A stretch of DNA of 64,000 bases from Rhodeus uyekii. Taxonomy: Eukaryota > Chordata > Actinopteri > Cypriniformes > Acheilognathidae. A program made the position numbers and the translations under genes. The DNA is taken from positions 1,929,501 through 1,993,500 of the forward strand of contig JAWRVZ010000063.1 in assembly GCA_037043235.1 (NCBI GenBank), written 5' to 3'. Below the pieces are notes generated by a model. It saw only the letters and a program-made list of their open reading frames with translations, did no database searches and was not told the DNA's origin. Positions 54,820 to 64,000 of this stretch are shown one piece after another (position 1 is the first letter of the stretch; each line of letters opens with the position of its first letter).

Positions 54820-56410
54820 GGGGGGGGGGGCAGTGAAGGAGTCTGGTGTGGTGGGGGAGTCTGTGAGGGGAGTGGGGTGGTGGGGGGTGAGGAGAGTCTG
54901 TGAGGGGAGTGGGATGGTGGGGGGGTAAGAGGAGAGTCTGTGAGGGGAGTGGGATGGTGGTGGGGGGGGTAAGAGAAGAGTCTGTGAGGGGAGTGGGATG
55001 GTGGTGCGGGAGAGATGAGTCTATGAGGGGAGTGGGATGGTGGTAAGAGGAGAGTCTGTGAGGGGAGTGGGATGGTGGTGGGGGAGAGAGGAGTCTATGA
55101 GGGGAGTGGGATGGTGGGGAGGAGTCTATGAGGAGAGTGGGAAGGTGGTAAGAGGAGAGTCTGTGAGGGGAGTGGGATGGTGGTGGGGGAGAGATGAGTC
55201 TATGAGGGGAGTGGGATGGTGGGGAGGAGTCTATGAGGAGAGTGGGAAGGTGGTAAGAGGAGAGTCTGTGAGGGGAGTGGGATGGTGGTGGGGGAGAAAT
55301 GAGTCTATGAGGGGAGTGGGATGGGGGGAAGGAGTCTATGAGGAGAGTGGGATGGTGGTAAGAGGAGAGTCTGTGAGGGGAGTGGGATGGTGGGGGGGTA
55401 AGAGGATAGTCTGTGAGGGTAGTGGGATGGTGGTGAGGGAGAGGGGAGTGGGATGGTGGTAAGAGGAGAGTCTGTGAGGGGAGTGGGATGGTGTTGGGGG
55501 GGGTGAGGAGTCTATGAGGGGAGTGGGATGGTGGTGGGGGAGAGAGGAGAGTCTGAGGGGAGTGGGATGGTGGTGGGGGGGGTAAGAGGAGAGTCTGAGG
55601 GGAGTGGGATGGTGGTGGGGGTAAGAGGAGAGTCTGAGGGGAGTGGGATGGTGGTGGGGGGGTAAGAGGAGAGTCTGAGGGGAGTGGGATGGTGGTGGGC
55701 GGGTAAGAGGAGAGTCTGTGAGGGGAGTGGGATGGTGGTGGGGGTGGGAGGAGAGTGTATGAGGGGAGTGGGATGGTGGTGGGGGAGAGAGGAGAGTATG
55801 TGAGGGAAGTGGGATGGTGGTGGGGGGGCAGGGGGGTGAGAGGAGTCTATGAGGGGAGTTGGATGGTGGGGGGGAGAGGAGTCTATGGGGGGAGTGGGCT
55901 GGTGGGGGGGTTAGAGGGGAGTCTGTGAGGGGAGTGGGCTGGTGGGGGGGTAAGAGGAGTCTATGAGGGTGGTAGGATGATGGTTTAGGGGGAGAGGGGA
56001 GAGTCTGTGAGGGGAGTGCGATGGTAGTGGGGGGCAGGGGGGTGAGAGGAGTCTATGAGGGGAGTGGGATGGTGGGGGGTGAGAGGAGAGTCTGGATGGG
56101 AGTGGGATGGTGGTGGGGGTAAGAGGAGAGTCTGTGAGGGGAGTGGGATGGAGGTGGGGGGGGAGAGGAGTCAGTGAGGGGAGTGGGATGTGGGGGGAGA
56201 GTAGTCTATGAGGGGAGTGGGATGTTGGGGGGGGGTAAGAGGAGAGTCTGTGAGGGGAGTGGGATGTTGGGGGGGGGTAAGAGGAGAGTCTGTGAGGGGA
56301 GTGGGATGGTGGGGGTGAGAGGAGAGTCTGTGAGGGGAGTGGGATGTTGGGGGGGGGAGAGGAGTCTGTGAGGGGAGTGAGATGGTGGGGGTGGGGGTGA
56401 GAGAGGAGTG
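54820..56410. repeat. G-rich minisatellite within the LINE 3' UTR
   Basis: About 1.6 kb of tandem units of roughly 38-44 bp with the core GAGTCTGTGAGGGGAGTGGG and then atggtggtgggggg plus taagagga or agagagga. Units vary in the length of G runs. The long open frames on both strands arise from the repeat. The + strand is rich in G runs and could form quadruplexes. Confidence 0.92.
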
Positions 56411-56413
56411 GGG

Positions 56414-58747
56414 TCAGCAAGGGTTAGAGTTCAGTAAAGAGACAGCTCTGGGGAAGAAACTGTTCTTTAGTCTGCTGGTTCTGGTCCGGAGGCACCTGAA
56501 ACGCCTGCCGGAGGGAAGGAGGGAGAACAGTCTGTGGGCTGGGTGAGAGGAGTCCTTGAGGATGCTGCGAGCTCGACGCAGACAGCGTTTCCTCTGGACG
56601 TGCTCGATGGCAGGAAGTGGAGTCCCTGTGATGCGTTGGGCAGTTTTCACCACCCGCTGCAGTGCCTTGCGCTCCGCGACAGAACAGCACCCATACCACA
56701 CTGTGACACAGTTCGTCAGGATGCTTTCTATTGCGCAGCGGTAGAAGTTCACCAGGATAGCCGAGGAGAGCTCATTCTTCCTCAGTGTCCTCAGGAAGAA
56801 GAGGCGCTGGTGAGCCTTCTTGACCAGGCTGGAGGTGTTGGTTGTCCAGGTCATGTCAGCCGAGATGTGGATCCCCAGGAACTTGAAGCTGGAGACACGC
56901 TCAACGGCCATTCCATTGATGTGGATGGTGTCGTGTGTGCCTCTTGACTCTTTCCTGAAGTCCACGATGAGCTCCTTCGTTTTGGTGGTGTTGAGGAGCA
57001 GGTTATTTTCGTTGCACCATGTGGACAGGTGCTGGATCTCTTCCCTGTAGGCAGTCTCATCGTTGTTGCTGATGAGACCGATCACCGTAGTGTCGTCTGC
57101 GAACTTGACGATGGCATTAGATCCAAACACAGGCTTGCAGTCGGAGGTGAAGAGGGAGTAGAGAAACGGGCTTAGCACACAGCCCTGTGGTACACCAGTG
57201 TTAAGTGTGATGGATGTGGAGCAGGTGGATCCAGATCGGACATTCTGGGGTCTGTTGGTCAGGAAGTCCAGAATCCAGTTGCAGAGTGAGGTATTGATGC
57301 CCAAGTCTTCAAGTTTGGCTATTAACTTGGTCGGGATGATAGTGTTGAATGCTGAGCTGAAGTCAACAAACAGCATCCGTGCATAAGAGTTCTTATTGTC
57401 CAGGTGTGTGAGCACAGAGTGCAGTGCCATGGCAACAGCATCCTCTGTGCTCCTATTGCTGCGGTAAGCAAACTGATGTGAGTCCAATGTGGGTGGTATA
57501 GAGTCTTTTAGGTGTTCCAGGACCAGCCGCTCAAAGCACTTCATGATGATGGGTGTGAGTGTTACAGGGCGGTAGTCGTTAGGGCACCTCGGACTAGAGT
57601 GTTTTGGCACTGGCACAATGGAGGTGCATTTGAAGCGTGTTGGTACAGCTGCTTGGGCAAGAGACAGGTTGAAAATGTCTGTAAAGACCCCAGCGAGCTG
57701 CTCCGCACATGCCCTGAGGACACGTCCAGGGATGTTGTCTGGTCCAGCAGCCTTGTGCGTGCTGATCCGGCTCAGTGCCTTGCAGACGTCAGTGGATGAG
57801 AGGGTGATTGGAGGGTGATCAGCTGAGGGTTTGAGCTTGGTTGCAGTTTCTCTGTTGTCTCTTTCAAAGCGAGCATAAAAGTCATTTAGCTCATTCAGGA
57901 AGTTGACATCAGTGGCTGCAGGGGTGGAGTGGGTGGGTTTGTAGTCACTGATGGCCTGGATGCCCTGCCACATGCGTCGAGGGTCAGAGTTGGAAAAGTG
58001 TCCCTCTATCTTCAGCTTGTAGCAGTGCTTGGCCTTTTTGATGCCCCTCTTCAGATTTGCTCTGGATGTGCTGTAGGCTTGTGTATCTCCTGATCTGAAG
58101 GCAGTATTGCGTGTCTTCAACAGGAGTCGCACTTCCTTGTTCATCCATGGCTTCTGATTTGGGTATGTGGTAATCTGTTTCTGGGTTGTAACACTGTCAA
58201 TGGTGGTATTAATATAATCCAATACAGAGGAGGTGTAGCAGTCAATGTCTGTGTGAGCACCACTGGTGGCTTGGGAAGCAAACATACTCCAGTCTGTGTG
58301 TAGAAACCTTTCCTGGAGTGTGAAATCTACCCCCGCAGGCCACACCTTGATGGTCTTCACTGATGGCTTCACACAGTTGATGAGGGGTGAATATTTGGGA
58401 GTGAGGAACAAAGAGATGTGGTCTGATTGTCCCAGGTGGGGGAGAGGTGTCGCCCTGTAGGCCCCAGCCATGTTTGTGTAGACATGGTCTAAGGTTTTGT
58501 TTCCTCTGGTGTGACAGGAAACATTCTGATGAAATTTGGGCAGCACAGTCTTTAAGTTAGAGTGATTAAAATCACCCGCAACAATAAACGCCGCTTCCGG
58601 GTGAAGAGTCTGTTGTTTACTGATGGCTGCATAAAGTTCTTTCATAGCAAGCTTGGCATCAGCATCCGGGGGAATATAAGCTGCAGTTATAATGGTGGAA
58701 GTGAACTCCCGCGGCAGATAAAACGGTCTACATTTAACCATGAGCAA
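56414..58747 (-). CDS. LINE ORF2: partial endonuclease plus reverse transcriptase
   Basis: 777 codons without a stop. The C-terminal half of an AP-type endonuclease is seen first: GDFN (58-61), LDHVY (86-90) and the catalytic SDH (108-110). Reverse transcriptase follows: KAAGPDNIPG (332-341), NDYRPVTLT (389-397), VDFSSAFN (461-468, first catalytic Asp), TGVPQGCVLSP (517-527) and FADD (549-552, the active-site Asp pair). The C-terminal part has a Cys-containing tail. The key residues of the reverse transcriptase are intact, which suggests a fairly young copy. The start at 58747 is TTG; the first ATG is 58741, and both only reflect the truncation. The N-terminal half of the endonuclease is missing, so the copy cannot move on its own. 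Confidence 0.92.
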   Translation of the reverse strand: MLMVKCRPFYLPREFTSTIITAAYIPPDADAKLAMKELYAAISKQQTLHPEAAFIVAGDFNHSNLKTVLPKFHQNVSCHTRGNKTLDHVYTNMAGAYRATPLPHLGQSDHISLFLTPKYSPLINCVKPSVKTIKVWPAGVDFTLQERFLHTDWSMFASQATSGAHTDIDCYTSSVLDYINTTIDSVTTQKQITTYPNQKPWMNKEVRLLLKTRNTAFRSGDTQAYSTSRANLKRGIKKAKHCYKLKIEGHFSNSDPRRMWQGIQAISDYKPTHSTPAATDVNFLNELNDFYARFERDNRETATKLKPSADHPPITLSSTDVCKALSRISTHKAAGPDNIPGRVLRACAEQLAGVFTDIFNLSLAQAAVPTRFKCTSIVPVPKHSSPRCPNDYRPVTLTPIIMKCFERLVLEHLKDSIPPTLDSHQFAYRSNRSTEDAVAMALHSVLTHLDNKNSYARMLFVDFSSAFNTIIPTKLIAKLEDLGINTSLCNWILDFLTNRPQNVRSGSTCSTSITLNTGVPQGCVLSPFLYSLFTSDCKPVFGSNAIVKFADDTTVIGLISNNDETAYREEIQHLSTWCNENNLLLNTTKTKELIVDFRKESRGTHDTIHINGMAVERVSSFKFLGIHISADMTWTTNTSSLVKKAHQRLFFLRTLRKNELSSAILVNFYRCAIESILTNCVTVWYGCCSVAERKALQRVVKTAQRITGTPLPAIEHVQRKRCLRRARSILKDSSHPAHRLFSLLPSGRRFRCLRTRTSRLKNSFFPRAVSLLNSNPC

Positions 58748-58770
58748 TAATTACATTAGTAATTATTGCT
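58743..58770. repeat. 12-bp palindrome at the LINE 5' junction
   Basis: Perfect arms AGCAATAATTAC and its complement around the loop ATTA, lying exactly at the truncated 5' end of the LINE. Confidence 0.85.
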
Positions 58771-58905
58771 TTTATTTTTAAAACAGAAGATTAAAGCAAT
58801 GCTAAAACTAAAAATGACATGTCAAAATGCCTCATGATGATAATGGAAAAAAAGAAGGTTAATGAGCTAATTGTTTAGTTAAATAATTTCTTTTCAGTCT
58901 ACAGA

Positions 58906-59538
58906 TCAAAAATCACGATCATCGATTATTTTAAGAGCCCTCTTCACCCAGCTCAGCTCAGGGTTCACACAGACATGAAGCCCCTTCATTGTGATAAGAC
59001 TGTAAGAAGGAAAAGATTGCAGTTACTCAACACAGCAATTTTACAAACATACACAATACCATGAATTACCATTCAGCAATCTTTATGATGACGAATTGAA
59101 ATTAAATATTCTGAAAGTTTAATACAATCATTTGCATCTATCATTTACAGAAATACGAATGGAAATTAAAGCAAGCAATTGCAAAACTCACATGATTCCA
59201 GGCTTATAGCAATTCTGTCTTGTCACAATGTAGAGGTGGGTATATTTCTCATAGAATAAGAAAAACAGCATTCATTTGGCCTATCGGCATCTGTGTAAAA
59301 AATAAAAATAAAAAATCTATTTAGAATAAATATTGTGACATTAACATCTAAAAAAATCAAATCACTAATTCACTCTTAGAAAAGCGTTTCACAAGACGTT
59401 TGTTGATATATGTTAATTCACACTATTGAATAAATAAATAATGAAGGTTTAGTTGGACTTACCGTTACTCCGTACACCAGACTGAAGAAATGTAACCGCC
59501 AGAAGTTCAATAAACACACAGAGACAATAATGACGCAT
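58906..59538 (-). pseudogene. CC chemokine gene, probably a pseudogene
   Basis: Three exons on the - strand. Exon 1 (59538-59463): a signal peptide, MRHYCLCVFIELLAVTFLQS plus GVRSN, then donor gtaagt. Exon 2 (59290-59192): after acceptor ttacacag it reads DADRPNECCFSYSMRNIPTS, the CC motif, then TL and TGA (59225-59223). In another frame the same exon goes on YIVTRQNCYKPGI, the third-cysteine region. Exon 3 (58999-58906): ILITMKGLHVCVNPELSWVK then RALKIIDDRDF and stop, the fourth cysteine and C-terminal helix. CC chemokines are secreted attractants of leukocytes. Exon 2 is 99 nt, but the frame of exon 3 demands a length of 1 modulo 3; a loss of about 13 nt fits. Unless the base calls are wrong or an unusual splice is used, the product is truncated. 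Confidence 0.82.
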
Positions 59539-59644
59539 GGTTGCAGATTTGGCTTCTCGAGATAATACTGATAGCAACAGGATAAAATCCTACAAACTTC
59601 TTTAATTCATGTAAACATTGTTTTAAAAAGGTGATTAAACTTAC

Positions 59645-59695
59645 CATTTGAGTCTTCCTCGGGACATCTGCAGTCCTTGGTGGGAATATGGGGAT
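59645..59695 (-). other. exon-like block upstream of chemokine exon 1
   Basis: On the - strand, 51 nt between acceptor tttcccatacag and donor gtaagt. It may be a 5' non-coding exon joined to exon 1 through ttgctatcag near 59565. In phase 1 it would also read DPHIPTKDCRCPEEDSN with a C-x-C pair. The equivalent at 62472-62523 is 52 nt and has stops in that frame, which favours a non-coding role or decay. Confidence 0.4.
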
Positions 59696-59788
59696 CTGTA
59701 TGGGAAAAGATGAAAAATAGTTAAGAATATCAGAGTAATAGAATTTATATAGAGAAATTCTTCTTTGTGTTTTTTCTTCCTTATAAGA

Positions 59789-59968
<180 letters not shown>

Positions 59969-60246
59969 TCAGTTGAACCTAAACTGTGTATGAGGGAATC
60001 ACTTTATTGTGATAATAAAGTCATTCTCTGTAGTCATATCTGAACTTCTGATTGAGCTGTCCATACTGAAACCCAGAAAATTGTGCAAAAGGGTTACAAA
60101 GTTGTTGAGCCTGCCAGGAAAATTTGGGGAGTTATACAACAATAGTGACTTGTCTACATGTAAAAGAAGTGTATCACTGCAGTCGAGAACTAAAGACATT
60201 GTGAGACGAGAGAAAGTGAGTGCTCTTGATGCCATTATAGTGAGCA

Positions 60247-60870
60247 GTTGTTGCGTCTTCCTATTATTGGCATCCAGGGGAATAGAAAGGTAATATAAGA
60301 AAAGAAAGAAAAAGAATTCTAATAGAAACATGTGTGTAATTTAGGAGTTTAAAACGTCTGCTACCAATGCTCTGTGTGGTGTAATGAGGGAAACAGAGAC
60401 ACGTAAAATAAATTAAATAACTTTAAATAAGACTAAAAATAAGTGGTTCTTATGATATAAATGAAATTCTCAGATTATTAAAGAAACAACATTTACAAAC
60501 ACACTGCACTAAAAAAAAGAAAAGAAAACAATATTATGCGCCAATGCTGATTAACTGCTCTAACATAAATACAAAAGTTAACTCCCACTCCTAAACTAAT
60601 GTATCTAGACAAATCAAATCCCTATGTGTTGTTTGCGTACGTCACGTGATATACTAACATACAGTTAAAACAGCTCAAACATGCATTTAAGTCTGGGACT
60701 AGGCCTAAGTCTTGTCTGTGAAACCAGGGGTTAGACTTCTAAATAATGAAATAAAGTGCAAAATTTGTTGCATTACGACAATTTATTAAAATATTTAACA
60801 TTATTATTGTACTTTCCATACTTTGATGTAGGCTATACAAAATCATTTATATGTTTACTATTTTCATATC
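60247..60870. other. intergenic, nothing recognised
   Basis: AT-rich sequence between the duplication and the SINE, with no reading frame or repeat that I can name. Confidence 0.5.
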
Positions 60871-60875
60871 AGGCT

Positions 60876-61027
60876 TTCCTGTAGCTCAACCAGTAGAGCA
60901 TTGGTGTTTACAAAGCCAAGGTCATGGGTTCGATCCCAGGGAAAGCAAGAACTGTTTCAATGTGTACCTTGAAAGCAATGGAAGTCGCTTTGAATAAAAG
61001 CGTCAAATGCCAAATGCATAAATGTAA
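60876..61027 (+). mobile_element. tRNA-derived SINE (Hamo-like), near complete
   Basis: Box A-like GTAGCTCAACCAGTAGAGCA, box B GGGTTCGATCCC (60926-60937), then the body gaagtcgctttgaataaaag and the tail catttgcataaatgtaaa-like. This is a pol III-type retroposon and not a tRNA gene: the acceptor stem does not close. Confidence 0.85.
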
Positions 61028-61179
61028 AAATATTACTTTATTTTACTTAAATGGTAATGCCCCATTTACGCTACATTTCTCATGAACAGCAAGAATAAGA
61101 AATGGCCACATCTTTCTCTAAACAATCCCACAAACACATCACATTCATTGAAATAAATACATGCACACTGAATTATGCA

Positions 61180-61482
61180 GAATGATATAGTACTGGCATT
61201 CAAATGTTTGTGGTCAGTAAACTTTTTTTTTAATTAAAAAAAAAAAAAAAAGGAAAATTAAAAAAATCTCTAACGGTTCCTAAGGCTCCATTCAATCAAA
61301 ATACAGTAAAATGATTTTGTTATGATAATACAATTTAAAATAACCTTTTTCTATTTTAAAATATTTTAAAAAGTAATTTATCCCTGTGATGGCAAAGCTG
61401 ATTTTTCAGCATCATTACTCCAGTTTCCAGTGTCACATGCCAAAAAAAAAGTATTTTTAATGAAGTGAATCGATTCATCAGA
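61180..61482. mobile_element. cyprinid-type interspersed DNA repeat
   Basis: Contains gatggcaaagctgatttttc and catcattactccag, the same core as at 39.1 kb. It abuts the left end of duplication copy B, where chemokine exons 2 and 3 would be expected. Confidence 0.6.
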
Positions 61483-62893
61483 AACATTGTGACATTTAAC
61501 ATCTAAAAGTTAACAGATAATCATGAGGGGAAAATCATATCTCTAATTCACTCTTAGAAAAGCGTTTCACAAGACGTTTCTTGATATATGTTAATTCACA
61601 CTATTGAATAAATAAATAATGAAGGTTTAGTTGGACTTACCGTTACTCCGTACACCAGACTGAAGAAATGTAACTGCCAGAAGTTCAATAAACACACAGA
61701 GACAATAATGATGCATGGTTGCAGATTTGGCTTCTTGAGAACAAACAAACTTCACAAGTGACTTTAAAGGAAGAAGAAGAGGGGGCAAGTGTGGTTTCGG
61801 TGAGGGAGCAGGTTATAGCTGAAAATATGTTCCACTGCAAATAATAGATGCCAAAAAAAGGGAAGGAAACAGGAAACCACGTTCAGGTTATGCGGTTGTT
61901 TCATGTAGCAAAACTGCACTATCTTAAGCTTACTGGTAGTCTGTTACTTATGAACACTGAGGTGAAGTGGACCATGAATATTCCACATACACCAGTGTTT
62001 TTCTGTTCTCTTTAGGAAGGATTTAATCAAAGAGGAGAGGCTGAGTGACAAACAATATAACTGTTGTTCAATGTTTTCACCCATATGCACAAAGTTCTGA
62101 ATATAACTTCAAAAACTGATTCATAATTTGATTCACATTTTTAAAACTGAGATTTAAATCTATGTGAAAATAATGATATGTGAATTTATTTGGGTTAGTT
62201 TGCTTTTTTCTAATTGTGATTGATCAAGTGTTGTTTTTATTTTGTTTTGTTTTAAGTATGATTAGGAAATGTATTTAAAAAAGGGATTTTACTTTGCATT
62301 ATTATTTCTAGAGTGAATTTACTACTCGAATGATTAACTCAGGGTATCACTGGAGTTGTTTCACATTTATTTATACAAAGTCAACTTAAATAAATAAGAG
62401 TGAAGAAAACAAAGGAAAGCTAAATTCCTTAATTCATGTAAACATTGTTTAAAAAAGGTGATTAAACGTACCATTTGAGTCTTCCTATGGGTCATCTGCA
62501 GTCCTTGGTGGGAATATGGGGATCTATATGGGAAAAGATGAAAAATATCAGAGTAGCAAAATTTATAATGAATTAATAGAATTTTATGTTTCTTCCATTC
62601 AGTTGAACCTAAACTGTGTATGAGTGAATCACTTTTTTGTGATAATAAACTCATTCTCCATAGTCATATCTGAACTTCTGATAGAACTGGTCCATACTGA
62701 AACCCAGAAAATTGTGCAAAAGGGTTAAAAAGTTGCTGAGCCAGCCAGGAAAATTTGGGGAGTTAGTCCAAAGAGTTGGACACAACAAAAGTGACTTCTC
62801 TACATATAAAAGAAGTGTATACAGTGCAGTTGAGAACTATAGACATTGTGAGACAAGAGAAAGTGAGTGCTCTTGATGCCATTATAATGAGCA
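61483..62893. repeat. segmental duplication, copy B
   Basis: Aligns with 59330-60246. It lacks the AC run but has about 680 bp of extra sequence (61750-62428) between exon 1 and the exon-like block. No sequence like chemokine exon 2 or 3 lies to its left. Confidence 0.8.
61641..61716 (-). pseudogene. orphan chemokine signal-peptide exon
   Basis: A second copy of chemokine exon 1 with one amino-acid change seen near the start (MHHYCL for MRHYCL), an intact donor gtaagt and the same 76-nt length. No matching exons 2 and 3 follow before the next exon 1 at 59538. It is either a fragment or a distant alternative first exon for the gene at 58906-59538. Confidence 0.65.
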
Positions 62894-64000
62894 ATATCAC
62901 AATATCTGAAGCCAATCAAGACCTTGAGTCATGGCTGATGTGCTATAGTAGCATAACTCAAACCTTGTGCATTCATAGTCCAGAATATGAATTTCATCAA
63001 ACTATACTAGAGTTCCAATATAGCTCAGCTATGGATGTGCAAACCTTATTGCTGTTACGAATCATTGGTACTTCTAATGTAGACAGCATCTTTAATGTGC
63101 ATTCCTTGAGCAGTGTTTACTCGCAGACAACTGGGGGTGATGTCACTAGAGATTAATTAGAAAACTAGAGGTAGTGAAAAACCCTTTCAAGTTCTAATTC
63201 AAGTGAAGCTAAAGGAGCTAGCTCTCTCATCGAACTGTCAACCATGTTGACCAATGGAAATGATTGCCCTATTGCGGGATGCTGATCAAGTCGTACCTGT
63301 GTGCTTCAAGCCGCTTTTAAGGAATGTTCCCCAACCAGCTAACAAACCTGACTTGTCTTGCACCAGGAACATACAACCAGACAGCTTTATGCTGCCAGCT
63401 ACTGATGCTGTAAAGCAGATTGGCCCTCAAGCATCTCCAGTGGTATATTTGGGACTGTTAGTTTGTTCATGGGCTAGTAGTTGAAGACAGTGATGAGTTA
63501 TCGGCCAGATTCACGACCCTGTTGCAAAGCTATGGGGAGAAACCATTTTTTTAAAGAGAGCTTTTGTATCATTATACACTAACATTCAAAAGTAACAAAG
63601 GAGTAAATCAGTAAACTCATTTAAAGTTCTTTATTATTAAGTTCTTTATTCATATTCATTAATAATATGTAACAATCATTCAATTCCATTTGGAATTTGG
63701 AATGGAATAGTAAAATGGAATGTTACTGTTCATTTAAATGTGTAAATCTTGAAAAAAGGCTTCTTTTTTTTCTTGTTTTAGTGTTTCTGTTCAAATAAAG
63801 TGAACCTAATAAAGTTTACAAAAATATAAACCTCACATTTGAGCCTTTAAACCTTTTTTAAGTGTCAAAACAATAAATTATTAGAGGTATAACCCCGTCA
63901 ATAATTCTAAATACCCTGTTATCCAAATTGTTTAGATTTTTATAATGCACATTAACTTATTTTAAATCAGCTGGTAAACATTTACAACAGTACATAAAAA
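62894..64000. other. unassigned sequence
   Basis: An open frame starts inside copy B at 62776 and runs to 63156 (126 codons), and another spans 63254-63484. Neither shows a domain, signal peptide or splice-site support that I recognise. They may be decayed coding DNA or chance. The rest (63485-64000) is AT-rich. Confidence 0.4.

Larger units (their letters stand above)
54191..58747 (-). mobile_element. 5'-truncated non-LTR retrotransposon (CR1/L2/Rex1 group)
   Basis: On the - strand it has a partial endonuclease and reverse transcriptase frame (58747-56414), then a 3' UTR of about 2.2 kb ending in five copies of an ATTAG-type unit (54191-54216). The 3' end (+ strand attcaactttattgtcatt) is typical of fish LINEs. 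The 5' end stops abruptly at about 58748, with an in-frame stop just upstream, as expected from incomplete reverse transcription. The 3' UTR contains a large minisatellite. Confidence 0.92.

Noticed and set aside
55037..55462. 141-codon Gly/Trp/Val repeat frame, and a 169-codon Pro/Ser/His frame on the other strand at 55911-56420
   Set aside because: Both come from the G-rich minisatellite in the LINE 3' UTR. Unit length variation breaks the frames and there is no signal or domain.
54820..56410. CRISPR-like array of repeats
   Set aside because: Units are contiguous without unique spacers and the context is a vertebrate LINE.
56534..56947. Frames of 60-137 codons on the strand opposite the LINE protein
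   Set aside because: Shadows of the reverse transcriptase frame, with no independent support.
60876..60948. Possible tRNA gene
   Set aside because: Boxes A and B are present, but the arms do not pair as in a tRNA and a SINE body and tail follow, so this is a SINE head.

Overview
The window is a vertebrate nuclear locus, almost certainly from a ray-finned fish and most likely a cypriniform. It is AT-rich and intron-rich, with long microsatellites. Its repeat set is fish-like: tRNA-derived SINEs with a Hamo-type body, a CR1/L2/Rex1-group LINE, Tc1, pogo and hAT remnants, and solo LTRs. Nothing prokaryotic was found.

1-30,055: the 3' part of a dachshund-family transcription cofactor gene on the + strand, most likely dach2. 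Seven exons (676-811, 1054-1128, 15345-15490, 15762-15909, 17416-17562, 20398-20463, 28650-28687) join in one open frame of 251 codons plus stop. They cover the Ser/Pro-rich linker, the C-terminal DACH-box coiled coil and the C-terminal tail. The N-terminal Ski/Sno-like domain lies upstream of the window. The introns, one of them about 14 kb, hold a CTCF-type motif, two pogo-like elements, two LTRs of one family, a third solo LTR of another family, SINEs and an hAT element with a perfect 8-bp target duplication.

30,056-54,190: gene-poor intergenic DNA with several DNA transposons, two LTRs and a fold-back Tc1 remnant. One site stands out. At 41079-41323 there are two exon-like segments with a canonical 120-bp intron, a stop codon and a poly(A) hexamer. 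Their reading phase would fit the last dach2 donor. They could be an alternative 3' end of dach2 or the end of an unknown gene.

54,191-58,747: a 5'-truncated LINE on the - strand with a 777-codon open frame (partial endonuclease plus reverse transcriptase). Its 3' UTR carries a 1.6-kb G-rich minisatellite and ends in an ATTAG-type tail.

58,906-62,893: on the - strand, three exons of a CC chemokine (signal peptide; CC motif; third and fourth cysteines with the C-terminal helix). Exon 2 has a frame-breaking deletion, so this is probably a pseudogene. The block with exon 1 and its upstream region is repeated at 61.5-62.9 kb, where exons 2 and 3 are missing.

62,894-64,000: no recognised gene. 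Splice sites and gene identities were read by eye. Database identity of the repeats and the dach1/dach2 choice rest on memory of the families.
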